Source: Solidesulfovibrio magneticus RS-1
GTDB taxonomy: Bacteria > Desulfobacterota > Desulfovibrionia > Desulfovibrionales > Desulfovibrionaceae
Direction: 5' to 3'
NCBI RefSeq assembly: GCF_000010665.1
Contig: NC_012796.1
Location: 3,997,501 to 4,061,500, forward strand
Length of the DNA stretch: 64,000 nucleotides
In this document: positions 1 to 9,051 of the stretch, piece after piece
How the letters are laid out: every line of letters starts with the position of its first letter
How positions within the stretch are numbered: position 1 is the first letter of the stretch
Translations under genes and position numbers: made by a program
The notes under the pieces: model-generated
The model's input: the letters and a program-made list of their open reading frames with translations, nothing else
Database searches by the model: none
Told to the model about the DNA's origin: nothing

Positions 1-940
1 CCGGATGTTCGACCAGAAGGCGCAGGGCGGCGGCTCCTTCGCCAAAACCCGTGCCCTTGATGCGTTGCCCGAGAAGAACCTTGTCCGAGGGATCGTGGCG
101 TTCGGCGTCGAAATAGAAGCCGCCGGTGTCGGAATCGGCCCGGGCCGCGCCCACACGCCAGCCGGTGAGGATGCGGGCCAGGGCCTGGACGTCGGCGGGC
201 TTCTGGGGACCGCCGGGGCCAAGGGTCTGGCGGTTTAAGAGCACGGTGGCGTAGGTGGCGTCGATGCTGTCCCTGGCCGGTTTGCCGGCCTCGCGCACGA
301 CCACGTTTTTCCAGTTGTCCTGGGCCATGAGCATGGCCGGGTGCATGGCCGTGGCGGCGAGCAGGTCGAAAAAATTGCCCAGGGCGTGGGGGCGGATGGC
401 TTCGCGTTCGTAGGAGCCGATCCAGAGGTGGCTGAGGCCCTTTTTGGGGCCAAGGCCCAAATGGTCGCACCAGAAAGCGACCATGAGTTCCGTGAGCTGG
501 TTGGGCGAGGCCACGGCCCGCAGCAGCCGGGCCTTGGCGGCTTCCAGGGCCACGGCGTCGGCCCGGTCGAAGGTGCGGCGCATGGCCTCGGGACCCTCGG
601 CCCGGCCTTCCTCGGCCGGAGGGCCGTATTCGCGGAAAAGCCGCACGGTGTCTTTTTGCAAGGTGGGCAGGCCGGCCAGGGCGCGCTCAAGTTCAGGCGG
701 TTCGGGCTGAGGCTCGGGGGCGAGCTGTGCGTCGATAAACGCCGCCGCGCCCATGGTCGCAGCCTTGTCGAGCAGGCCCGGGGTCGGCCCGTAGGTCAGG
801 CGGTTTACGGCCTGGACCACGTCCGGCCCCGCTTCCGTCCCTCCGGCCAGGGCCGGGGCGGCGAAAACAAGGCACGCGACCAGCCCCGCCGGACCGAGCC
901 AGGCGGCCACATGTCCAAAAAATCGGGCGGTTCGCGTCAT
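1..940 (-). CDS. DUF1800 family protein, 5' part (runs off the window)
   Basis: The frame is open from the window edge to an ATG at 940, giving 313 residues of the N-terminal part. An in-frame ATG nine bases upstream (949) is also possible; neither start has a good ribosome binding site. Residues 1-35 look like a signal peptide (a hydrophobic stretch GPAGLVACLVFAAPALA), so export is likely. The body shows DUF1800 features: an early NRLTYGPTPG motif, the conserved FWCDHLG region near residue 150, and later a LARILTGW segment. DUF1800 proteins are exported, of unknown biochemical function, and are usually encoded beside a DUF1501 protein, which would lie outside this window. Family assignment is from recognised motifs; function is unknown. 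Confidence 0.8.
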   Translation of the reverse strand, partial: MTRTARFFGHVAAWLGPAGLVACLVFAAPALAGGTEAGPDVVQAVNRLTYGPTPGLLDKAATMGAAAFIDAQLAPEPQPEPPELERALAGLPTLQKDTVRLFREYGPPAEEGRAEGPEAMRRTFDRADAVALEAAKARLLRAVASPNQLTELMVAFWCDHLGLGPKKGLSHLWIGSYEREAIRPHALGNFFDLLAATAMHPAMLMAQDNWKNVVVREAGKPARDSIDATYATVLLNRQTLGPGGPQKPADVQALARILTGWRVGAARADSDTGGFYFDAERHDPSDKVLLGQRIKGTGFGEGAAALRLLVEHP

Positions 941-1060
941 GCCGGCCATACCGGCAATGTGCGCGGCGGCCGGCCAAATGTCAATTGCGCGCCGGCCCGG
1001 GCCAAGGGGTGCGCCCGACGACGCTTCGTGGTAGGAAGGGGAAACTCCCAGGAGGAACGT

Positions 1061-1228
1061 ATGGCTGTCTATGCCAATCAGACCATCATCAAGTACGGCG
1101 TGGGCTTTGGCTCGGCCCTGGCCATGTCCGTGTCCTTTGCCCTCAACAAATCCATCGGCTGGGCCATCATCCACGGCCTGCTCGGCTGGTTCTACGTCGT
1201 CTACGCCTGGCTGTTCAAAGCCTATTAG
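1061..1228 (+). CDS. small membrane protein of 55 residues
   Basis: The ATG at 1061 follows an excellent ribosome binding site (AGGAGG, six bases before the start). The product begins MAVYANQTIIKYGVGFGSAL and is almost entirely hydrophobic, with two likely short membrane helices around residues 12-28 and 31-51, and it ends VVYAWLFKAY. It is not a recognised family member to me. It stands alone: a DUF1800 gene lies divergently upstream, and the AOR operon converges on it from the right with only about 20 bases between stop codons. Length, strong ribosome binding site and lack of charged residues support a real inner-membrane peptide; its role cannot be inferred. Confidence 0.75.
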   Translation: MAVYANQTIIKYGVGFGSALAMSVSFALNKSIGWAIIHGLLGWFYVVYAWLFKAY

Positions 1229-1249
1229 CCCCTCCCCCCGCCCAAAGCA

Positions 1250-1762
1250 TCAATCCGGCGCGTTGTCCTCGGAATTGGCTGGCGCGGATTTCGAGGACGC
1301 GCAGCCGGCGTCGGCGAAGTCGCCCGAGGCCAGGGGCGCGCCTTGGGGTTCGTTGGCGAAATAGACCCAGGCGGTCAGCCGCCGGCCGTCGCCAAGGACG
1401 ATGGGGGCCGGCCGGCGCGTGTAGACCCGGGGATGTTCCTCCAGCTCGTCCAGGCCGGCCAGGGTGGCGGCGTCTGCGGCGTAGACCTCGCCGACCACCG
1501 GATAGCGCCCTTCCCCGGCGGCCAGATACGGAATGCCGGCTTCGAGGTAGAGGCCGTGGGCGTCCACGGTGCGCCCGGGGCCGACGAACCGTGCTCCGGC
1601 CAGGTAGCGGTGGTTGGAAAATCCCCGGCGCAACGTGCCGTAGACGAAAACGTGGCTACTCCCGTCGCCGATCGCGGCGGCTTCGGGACCGGCCTGGCCC
1701 GGCTGCCCCTCGGCCGTAGCGGCGGCCCGCTTGCGGGCGAAGAAATTATACAAAAGCACCAT
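1250..1762 (-). CDS. gamma-glutamylcyclotransferase (AIG2/GGCT-like) family protein
   Basis: 170 residues from the ATG at 1762, one base after the TGA of the glycosyltransferase gene; the longer open frame upstream is only shadow. The core shows the family signature VFVYGTLRRG near residue 38, followed by a GLYLEAGIPYL strand and the DELEEHPRVYTR segment, which carries the acidic residue that acts as general base in the family. Members cleave gamma-glutamyl peptides to 5-oxoproline or act on gamma-glutamylamines; the substrate cannot be read here. The first 35 residues are extra and of low complexity. It is the last gene of a four-gene minus-strand operon starting with an aldehyde ferredoxin oxidoreductase, an unusual setting for this family. 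Confidence 0.82.
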   Translation of the reverse strand: MVLLYNFFARKRAAATAEGQPGQAGPEAAAIGDGSSHVFVYGTLRRGFSNHRYLAGARFVGPGRTVDAHGLYLEAGIPYLAAGEGRYPVVGEVYAADAATLAGLDELEEHPRVYTRRPAPIVLGDGRRLTAWVYFANEPQGAPLASGDFADAGCASSKSAPANSEDNAPD

Positions 1763-1763
1763 G

Positions 1764-2477
1764 TCAGCGCGGGTAAAGGCCGAAGCGGATGATCCACCAC
1801 AAGGCGGCCAAACCGTCGCGCCAGCCGATTTTTTTGCCTTCGTCGTAGGTGCGGCCGTAGTAGGAGACCGGCACTTCATAGATGCGAAGGCGCATCTTGG
1901 CCACCTTGGCTGTCAGCTCCGGCTCCACGCCGAAGCGGTCGCACTGGATGCGGATTTTTTGCAGCACCTCGCGGCGAAAGGCCTTGTAGCAGACCTCCAT
2001 GTCCGAGAGATTGATGTCGTTTAACATGTTGGACAACAGCGTCAGCATCCGGTTGGCCACGGAGTGCCAAAAATAGAGCACCCGGTGGGGGCCGCCCAGG
2101 AAGCGCGAGCCGTAGACCACGTCGGCCTTACCCTCGAAGATCGGGGTCAACAGCGCCGGGTAGTCGTCGGGATCGTATTCGAGATCGGCGTCCTGGATAA
2201 GGACGATGTCGCAGACGGCGGCGGCGAACCCGGTGCGCAGGGCCGCGCCCTTGCCCTGGTTTTTGGCGTGAAACAGGATGCGGATGCGCGGCTCGCCATC
2301 AAGGGTGCGCAGATAGTCGCCGCTGCCGTCGGTGGAGGCGTCGTCCACGAGAATGACCTCGGTGGTCTCGGGCCGGGATAGCACCTTGGCCAGCAGCGTC
2401 GGCAACGTGCCGGCCTCGTTGTAAACCGGGATGACGACGCTGACGGTCATGGGACAGGCGGCGTGGGATTCGTTCAT
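1764..2477 (-). CDS. family 2 glycosyltransferase (DPM1/GtrB-like, no membrane anchor)
   Basis: 237 residues. The N-terminal half is a GT-A fold: [17 protein letters not shown] near residue 13, [16 protein letters not shown] near 40, and the metal-binding acidic motif [10 protein letters not shown] near 95. The later RFLGGPHRV and KAFRREVL segments are typical of polyprenyl-phosphate hexose transferases such as dolichol-phosphate mannose synthase. No C-terminal membrane helices are present, so it resembles the soluble DPM1 type. It probably transfers a sugar from a nucleotide sugar to a lipid phosphate; donor and acceptor are unknown. Its start overlaps the stop of the upstream aldolase gene by four bases (ATGA), and the next gene begins one base after its stop, so translation is probably coupled. 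Confidence 0.88.
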   Translation of the reverse strand: MNESHAACPMTVSVVIPVYNEAGTLPTLLAKVLSRPETTEVILVDDASTDGSGDYLRTLDGEPRIRILFHAKNQGKGAALRTGFAAAVCDIVLIQDADLEYDPDDYPALLTPIFEGKADVVYGSRFLGGPHRVLYFWHSVANRMLTLLSNMLNDINLSDMEVCYKAFRREVLQKIRIQCDRFGVEPELTAKVAKMRLRIYEVPVSYYGRTYDEGKKIGWRDGLAALWWIIRFGLYPR

Positions 2478-3670
2478 GGGGTCTCCGTGGGAATGCCGAG
2501 GGCCGCAAAGTAGCGGGCGCGGCAGGAAGTTTCAATGGCGCACAGGGCGGCCAGGGCGTCGCCGAAATCGTGGGCGCCCATGGTGAAGACGCCGTGGCCG
2601 CAGACAATGACTCCGGACCGGCCGCCGTCGGCCGCCAGGGCCGGCGGCATGGTGTGGACCAGCCCGCGCGGGCCGCAACCCACCTCGCCCGGCACGATGG
2701 GCGTGGCCCCGGCGTAGCGCTCCCGGGCGCAGTCCACATGGCAGCGCTCCCGCCGGGGGCAGGTGGCCAGGTCCTCGCAATCCATGGACATGATGACGGC
2801 AAACCGGGGATGGCCGTGGAGAATCGCCTGGCGGCCATCCAGGGCAGCCAGGGCGGCATGGGCGGCCAGTTCGCTGGAGGCGGTCAGCCCCGCGCAGGAC
2901 GAACCGTCCAGGGGCACGAGGTCCATGGCTCCGGGCAGGTCGTCCAAGGCCGCGCCGGTCTGGCTGATGGCCAGCACGCCGTCAAGATTATAGGAAATAT
3001 TGCCAAAGACCGAATCGACCAGCCCCAGTTCCACCGTGGCCCGGCCGGCCTGGGCCATGGCCGCGAGCATGGTATCACGGTCGGTGAAAGGCCCTCGGGC
3101 CAGGTGCGGCACAACGGTCGGCGGGGGCGGCAGGTTCCGACAGGCGGCGGCAAAAGCGGCCCCATAGGCCGCGTCCACGGTCCCGGCCCGGCTGGCGGCC
3201 AGGAAATCAGCGAAAAATTTGACGAACCCGGCAAAGGCCACGGACGATACCGTGACAAAGGCCTGCTCCGGGGAAAGCGCGCCATGGGCCAGGATGCCGA
3301 CCCCGGGCAGGTAAGCCCCCTTGCGCCGGGACAGGGCGGCGGCGGCGGCTTCCACCGTCGGTTCGGCGATGACCGGGATGTCGTGGAAAAAGGTGCGCGT
3401 CTCGCAGTCCCGGGGCCGGATGGCCGGGGCTTCGCGCCCGGCCAGGAATTCCAGGATGGTCCTGTGGGGCTGCGCCGGCGGAGCCAGGAGTACGCAGCCC
3501 ACCCCCAGGCGATCCACCAGCCCGGCCAGGAGTTCCTCGTGGGGCGAAGGCCGGGAAAAGGCCAGGCGGTCGTCCAGACAGGCGGCCACGGCCGCGCCGG
3601 GATCGGTCAGGCCGGCAGCGGCGAGCTTTTCGGCAAAGCGCCGGGCCAGGGCGGCGGTCAGATCGGCCAT
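2474..3670 (-). CDS. class II aldolase/adducin family protein with cysteine-rich insert
   Basis: 398 residues, about twice a usual class II aldolase. The C-terminal half (from about residue 200) has the expected elements: the GNISYN motif near 223, the zinc-binding pair in AILHGHPRF (H285, H287) and a third histidine in VCGHGVF (H359). An insert after the HxH pair carries four cysteines (C298, C304, C310, C314), suggestive of a metal or Fe-S site. Residues 55-165 look like a degenerate second copy of the family's C-terminal half: [16 protein letters not shown] parallels [16 protein letters not shown]. Class II aldolases cleave or epimerise phosphorylated sugars. The start overlaps the AOR gene by 13 bases, so an aldehyde link between the two proteins is plausible but inferred. 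Confidence 0.85.
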   Translation of the reverse strand: MADLTAALARRFAEKLAAAGLTDPGAAVAACLDDRLAFSRPSPHEELLAGLVDRLGVGCVLLAPPAQPHRTILEFLAGREAPAIRPRDCETRTFFHDIPVIAEPTVEAAAAALSRRKGAYLPGVGILAHGALSPEQAFVTVSSVAFAGFVKFFADFLAASRAGTVDAAYGAAFAAACRNLPPPPTVVPHLARGPFTDRDTMLAAMAQAGRATVELGLVDSVFGNISYNLDGVLAISQTGAALDDLPGAMDLVPLDGSSCAGLTASSELAAHAALAALDGRQAILHGHPRFAVIMSMDCEDLATCPRRERCHVDCARERYAGATPIVPGEVGCGPRGLVHTMPPALAADGGRSGVIVCGHGVFTMGAHDFGDALAALCAIETSCRARYFAALGIPTETP

Positions 3671-5370
3671 GGCGACTCCAGGGCGGCGGCCTCGGCGGCG
3701 GGGCGGCCGTCGGCGTCCAGGCCGCGCAGCCGGTAGTAGGCGGCCTGGGCGGCCAGAAATTCCTCTCGCGGCAAGGGCGCGACCACAATCCCTTCCCCGG
3801 ACGAGCCGGGTTCGGCAAAAAAACGCGCTGGCAGGTCGTCATCGGCGACGCCAAGGCCAGCCCGTGCATTTATCGTCCGCTCGACCAACACCGTGCGCTT
3901 CCCAAGGCCGGCCAGCTCGGCGGCGCCCACCGCCTCGCCCCGGGCGGCGGACAGGGCCAGCGCCCATTCCTCCAGCCCAACGGCCAGCCCATAAAGCGGA
4001 CAGCCGCCCAGGGAAGCGGCCACGGCGGCCGCGTTCTCGCCCAGAAACACGGCCCGGGCCTTGCCGGCGAAGCTGAAGCGGTCCGTGGCCACGGGTTTTC
4101 GCAGCAGCTCATGGCCCAGGCACAGCCCGCCCCAGGCGTCCGGGCCGGATGTGCCCACGGCCAGGGACAAGGCCAGGCCGTAGGCCCCGCGCGGATCAAA
4201 GGCCGGCAGGGCCACGCCCTTGACGGCCATGGCCGAGGGCGAAACGCTCGGCCCTTCGGCCACGAGAGCGGCCAGGGCAGGCAGCAAGGCGTCCGGGGCC
4301 AGATCGCGCCCGGCCGCCTCGGCCCGGCCGGCCAGGAGAGCGGCCGCGCCCGGGGCGAAAAGCCCGGCTTGGCGGCAGGCGGCGTAAGCGGCCACGGTCA
4401 GATCGGGATCGGCCAGGCCCAAAAGCGCGGTCAGATGCGACCAGGCGTCGCCGTCCGGGAGCACCGTCCCGTTGGCCGTGACGTGGCGGCAGGGCGTGGG
4501 ACAGCCCGGACAGCCGGCGGCGCGCGGCGAAAGCCGGGCAAACAGGCCCGGAGCGGACAGCCGCCCGGCCGCCTCGAAAACGGTTTCCCGGAAATGGCGC
4601 GTGGGCAGCATCCGTCGGCCGGCCGTGAGGTCCAAAAGGGCCGCCGTGCCGTAGCGCCCGAAACCGCACGGCCCGGCCAGGGCCGGCGCGGCGGCGACAA
4701 GGCGTTCCATGGCCGCCCTGGCCCCGGCCAGGGCGACGGGATCGGCCGGAACCGGCCCCTCCCCTTGCGCCAGGACAGCCACGGCGAAACAGTTCTTGGC
4801 GGTCAGCAGCAAAGCCGCGCCGCCCGGCCCCACAGGATGCAGGCCGTCGGCCCACAGCCCGGCCAGGGTCGAACCGGCCAGGGCGGCCGGACCGGCCACC
4901 AGCGCGCCGTCATGGGCCGGCATAGAGGCCATAACCGCCGATGTCCCCTGCCCCGCCGCCGCGCCAAGGGGGAGCAGGCGCGCCCCGTCGACGTCCAGGA
5001 ACAAGGCCGTGGGCGCGGCCGCCCGGCCGGACACGACCACGGCGGCGAGGTGCAGCCGGGCCAGGGCGCGGCCCAGCCCGCCGGGCACGGCGACGGTCAA
5101 AACGCCGCCGGTATGCGGATTGGTCCCGGCCAGGGCGGCAAAGGAGACCCCGGGCAGATCGAACCCGGCCAAGGCTCCGGGAGCCAGGACCACGGCGGCG
5201 TCCGGCGCGTCCCAGACGGCCCGGGGCCGGGCGGCCAAAAGAGCTACAGCCAAGGCCCGGCCGCCCGGCGCCTGCCGGGCCAGTTCCGGGTCCAGCGGCT
5301 CGCGGCGACAGGCCCCGGCGGACAGGTCGCAAAAAAGGATATGGGCGGTGGGATGTTCCATAAGCGGCAT
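3658..5370 (-). CDS. aldehyde ferredoxin oxidoreductase family protein (tungsten/molybdenum type)
   Basis: 570 residues, slightly shorter than the roughly 600 of characterised AORs. The N-terminal domain shows the weak family pattern (APGALAGFDLPG, then NPHTGG, then an LAAVVVSGRA segment). Cysteines C287, C290 and C294 (CPGCPTPC) match the CxxCxxxC cluster ligands, with C457 (LGGCPLYG) as the probable fourth ligand to a [4Fe-4S] cluster. Such enzymes oxidise aldehydes to acids with ferredoxin, using a tungsten-bispterin cofactor in the cytoplasm. Several usually conserved residues around the pterin-binding loops look changed, so cofactor content is uncertain. It is the first gene of a four-gene overlapped operon. 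ATG at 5370 or 5361 are both possible starts. Confidence 0.82.
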   Translation of the reverse strand: MPLMEHPTAHILFCDLSAGACRREPLDPELARQAPGGRALAVALLAARPRAVWDAPDAAVVLAPGALAGFDLPGVSFAALAGTNPHTGGVLTVAVPGGLGRALARLHLAAVVVSGRAAAPTALFLDVDGARLLPLGAAAGQGTSAVMASMPAHDGALVAGPAALAGSTLAGLWADGLHPVGPGGAALLLTAKNCFAVAVLAQGEGPVPADPVALAGARAAMERLVAAAPALAGPCGFGRYGTAALLDLTAGRRMLPTRHFRETVFEAAGRLSAPGLFARLSPRAAGCPGCPTPCRHVTANGTVLPDGDAWSHLTALLGLADPDLTVAAYAACRQAGLFAPGAAALLAGRAEAAGRDLAPDALLPALAALVAEGPSVSPSAMAVKGVALPAFDPRGAYGLALSLAVGTSGPDAWGGLCLGHELLRKPVATDRFSFAGKARAVFLGENAAAVAASLGGCPLYGLAVGLEEWALALSAARGEAVGAAELAGLGKRTVLVERTINARAGLGVADDDLPARFFAEPGSSGEGIVVAPLPREEFLAAQAAYYRLRGLDADGRPAAEAAALESPWPI

Positions 5371-5433
5371 CGTAAAACGTTTCCGTCCGGGAGGTAGCAG
5401 CCGGGCCGGTTCGAGGCAATGGGCAATGCGCCC

Positions 5434-5460
5434 TAAAGCCTTGGCGGGAAGGGCCGATAA
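5434..5460 (+). promoter_or_regulatory. sigma-28 (FliA) type promoter, exact consensus match
   Basis: TAAA at 5434-5437, a 15-base spacer, and GCCGATAA at 5453-5460 match the enteric sigma-28 consensus TAAA-N15-GCCGATAA at every defined position. Transcription would begin near 5467, about 27 bases before the ATG at 5494. This is read directly from sequence; activity is inferred. Confidence 0.75.
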
Positions 5461-5493
5461 GTTTCGTGCAAGCCCACGTCAGCGAGGTCGGCC

Positions 5494-6351
5494 ATGCAGA
5501 TCGCCTTCAATACCCACGGCATTTCCACCAGCCTGTCCCCCATGGACGGGTCGGCTGCGGCCAAGTCCGGCCAAGCCGCCTCGGGCCATCTTTCGCTGAC
5601 CTTCGGCTCCGGGGACAAGGCCAAGGAAACCGCGGGAACCAAGGCCCCGTCCACCACCTCCGACGTGTTCGCCGCCGAAATCATGCGCCGCATCAACCTG
5701 GCCGAAGGCGCGACGGTGGCCAGCAACGCCGCCATCGCCAGCAACGCGTCCCTGGGCAGCAACGCCGGAGCCGGGGTCAACGCCGCCGCCTCGGGGGATT
5801 TGCAGGCCGCCCTGGCCGACGCCGTGGAATACGTGCGCAAACAGCATGGCGACGCGGCCGCCACCGCCGTCATGGGCATCATGTTCAAGGAAGTGGGCGA
5901 CGGCTCGGGCGGCGAGGACAGGCTCGGCGACGCCCTGGTCTCGGCGCTCAAATTCATCGACGGCAATTTCGGCATCGCCGCCGGCGACGCGGCCATGGCC
6001 AAGTTCAACGGCGCGCTCAACGAAGCAGTCAACGACTACTATCAAAACGGCCACCTGGAAGAATTCTACGCCGCCAACGGCGCAACCGGAGCCGTCAAGC
6101 AGGCCCAAGGCGTCGTCTCCTCCACCCTGGCCCACGTGGCCAAGGCATTCGGCACGGACGCGGCCCAAACCGTGGCCGACATCCTGGCCACAAACTTTAC
6201 CGACCAGGGCTCCACCCGCCAGGGCCTGAGCCAAGCCATCGTGGCCGCCAACGATTACCTCTCCGCCAACTACGGCGCGGCCGACCTCGGCAGCCTGCCC
6301 CTTGGCCAGACCAACCAGCCCAAGGGCTCTGTGCTGAATCTCACCGCATAG
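5494..6351 (+). CDS. unknown protein, probable flagellar/motility regulon member
   Basis: 285 residues, not a family I recognise. The first 85 residues are Ser/Ala/Gly/Thr-rich and probably disordered, beginning MQIAFNTHGIST and including a run of repeated SNA units near 70-85. From about residue 95 the sequence is more ordered, with helical segments such as ALADAVEYVRKQHGDAAATAV and TFTDQGSTRQGLS-like turns, ending SVLNLTA. There is no signal peptide, membrane helix or cysteine. The upstream sigma-28 promoter places it with flagellar late genes, so a flagellum-secreted, chaperone or chemotaxis-associated role is possible, but that is inference from the promoter alone. Its ribosome binding site is weak (GAGGT). 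A 3' palindromic repeat follows the stop. Confidence 0.72.
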   Translation: MQIAFNTHGISTSLSPMDGSAAAKSGQAASGHLSLTFGSGDKAKETAGTKAPSTTSDVFAAEIMRRINLAEGATVASNAAIASNASLGSNAGAGVNAAASGDLQAALADAVEYVRKQHGDAAATAVMGIMFKEVGDGSGGEDRLGDALVSALKFIDGNFGIAAGDAAMAKFNGALNEAVNDYYQNGHLEEFYAANGATGAVKQAQGVVSSTLAHVAKAFGTDAAQTVADILATNFTDQGSTRQGLSQAIVAANDYLSANYGAADLGSLPLGQTNQPKGSVLNLTA

Positions 6352-6380
6352 CGAAAGAAAAGCGAAGAAAAGACGGGAAG

Positions 6381-6421
6381 ATGCCTCCGGCGGCTGGGGG
6401 CCTGAGGCCCCCAGACCCCCC
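6381..6421 (+). repeat. GC-rich 3' palindromic repeat, copy 1
   Basis: Begins ATGCCTCCGGCGGC, followed by a GGGGGCC-TGA-GGCCCCC hairpin and a C-run. It lies 30 bases after the stop of the preceding gene, in the sense orientation, after an A/G-rich leader. Bases 6422-6581 hold nothing else I can identify. Confidence 0.85.
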
Positions 6422-6581
6422 GATAAGGGGAAAGGGGTTGGGGGGGCTTTGGCGTGGGTTGGCAGTGCAGGCGGTTGCAGCCCGCCTCAGGCTGGGAATC
6501 GCCGTTGTCGGCCTGTTGGACGGCAAAAAAAACTGTGAGCGGCCGTCATGGCCAAACCGTTCAGGCCCGCCGCGCGATGCG

Positions 6582-7751
6582 CTACAAGGCCGGGCAGACC
6601 ATCACCGGCACGCCGGCCGGCGTCTCCCCCACCACCGTCAGATTGCCGCGCGGCAGCGTCAGGGTCACCACCGTGCAGTCGGCCTCGTCGGACGTCTCCA
6701 TGCGCGCGCTCCCGCCATGGGTCTCGGCGATGAGCCGGGCCGAATAGGCCCCAAGGCCCGTGCCCCCAGGCTTGCCCTCCGTGGCGTATTTCCTGAAAAA
6801 GCGTCCCCGCAAACAGGGGGGCACAACGCCGCGGTTGACCACCCGCAACACCGTCGGCTCGCCGGGCGCCACGTCCACCGTCACCCGCCCGCCGGGCGGC
6901 GAGGCCTCCAAAGCGTTTTTCACGCAGTTGGCCAACATGGAATAGAGCAGCAGCCGCTCGCCGCACAGATAGGCCGTGTCCTCGGGCCGGGCCTCCCGAC
7001 CGTCCACGGTCAGCGCGCACGCCAGCTTGCGCGGCCCGGCCAAGGCCGCGAACTCCACAAAAAGCCGCCGGACCAGAGCCAACAGCTCCACCGGCTCGGG
7101 CGAAAGCCGGTAGGTTCCACGCTCGATCTTGAACAGATCCAGCGACAGGTTGATCATCGAAAGCATCTTGTAGCCGTTTTCTTCAATCAGCCGCAAAAAC
7201 ATGGCCTGGGACTCACTCAGGCCGCCCTCGTCGAGAATGATCTGGGGCAGGCCGATGATGCCGGTCAGCGGAGCCTTGAGGTCGTGGCGCATGATGCCGT
7301 CCACGTCTTCCCGCAGCCGGGCCGCCTCCTTGAGCGCCTCATTTTGCCGGGCCAGAGCCTCCCGGGCGGCGCGCAACTCCAGATGGTTTTTCACCCGGGC
7401 CCGGGCCACGGCCGGGCTGACCGGCTTGACGACGTAGTCCACGGCCCCCAGCGACAGGCCATGGGCCTCGTCTTCCGGAGCCTGGTTGGCGGTGACGAAA
7501 ATGACGGGGATGTCGGCGGTTATCGGGTCGGCCTTAAGCCGGCGGCAGACCTCGTAGCCGTCAAGGTCGGGCATGACCACGTCGAGCAGGATGATGTCGG
7601 GCCGCCCGCGCCTGGCCAGGGCCAGGGCCTCGGCCCCGCCCGTGGCCACGAGGATGGCGTAATCCTCCCGCAGGCAGTCGGCCAGCAAGCGGATGTTGGC
7701 CGGCACGTCGTCAACGATGAGAACCGAAGGCTTGTTGGCTTGCGCGCTCAT
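6582..7751 (-). CDS. response regulator-histidine kinase fusion (REC-HisKA-HATPase)
   Basis: 389 residues, cytoplasmic. Residues 8-125 are a receiver domain with phosphoacceptor D57 (IILLDVVMPD) and the conserved K109. A coiled linker (residues 125-150) leads to a histidine kinase dimerisation region with H156 in IMRHDLKAPLTG. The HATPase domain has an N-box NCVKNALEASPPGG and a G-box around KPGGTGLGAYSARLI. No membrane segment is present, so it receives input through its own receiver. It is the second gene of a two-gene operon, 24 bases after the REC-HD-GYP gene, so the pair probably act in one signalling path. The start is the ATG at 7751. Confidence 0.9.
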   Translation of the reverse strand: MSAQANKPSVLIVDDVPANIRLLADCLREDYAILVATGGAEALALARRGRPDIILLDVVMPDLDGYEVCRRLKADPITADIPVIFVTANQAPEDEAHGLSLGAVDYVVKPVSPAVARARVKNHLELRAAREALARQNEALKEAARLREDVDGIMRHDLKAPLTGIIGLPQIILDEGGLSESQAMFLRLIEENGYKMLSMINLSLDLFKIERGTYRLSPEPVELLALVRRLFVEFAALAGPRKLACALTVDGREARPEDTAYLCGERLLLYSMLANCVKNALEASPPGGRVTVDVAPGEPTVLRVVNRGVVPPCLRGRFFRKYATEGKPGGTGLGAYSARLIAETHGGSARMETSDEADCTVVTLTLPRGNLTVVGETPAGVPVMVCPAL

Positions 7752-7775
7752 GGATACGGAGGGCGTGGCCTTGGG

Positions 7776-8906
<1,131 letters not shown>

Positions 8907-8996
8907 AGTAGGCCATGGGTTCGGCCAGGGTCAAGACGGCAATGCCGTCAATGACGGGCTGTTTCCCGCCTCGGGCTTGAAGCGCCCCGCGAATCC

Positions 8997-9012
8997 TGGC
9001 ACATAGGGAGCA
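8997..9012 (+). promoter_or_regulatory. possible sigma-54 promoter before the P-type ATPase
   Basis: TGGCAC, five bases, then GAGCA gives the GG-N10-GC core of a -24/-12 promoter, with two mismatches in the -12 box (TTGCA expected). It ends 40 bases before the ATG at 9052. This is weak evidence on its own. Confidence 0.3.
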
Positions 9013-9051
9013 TCGTCCCCCTTTTCGGGACAGCCCCACAAGGATGCACCC

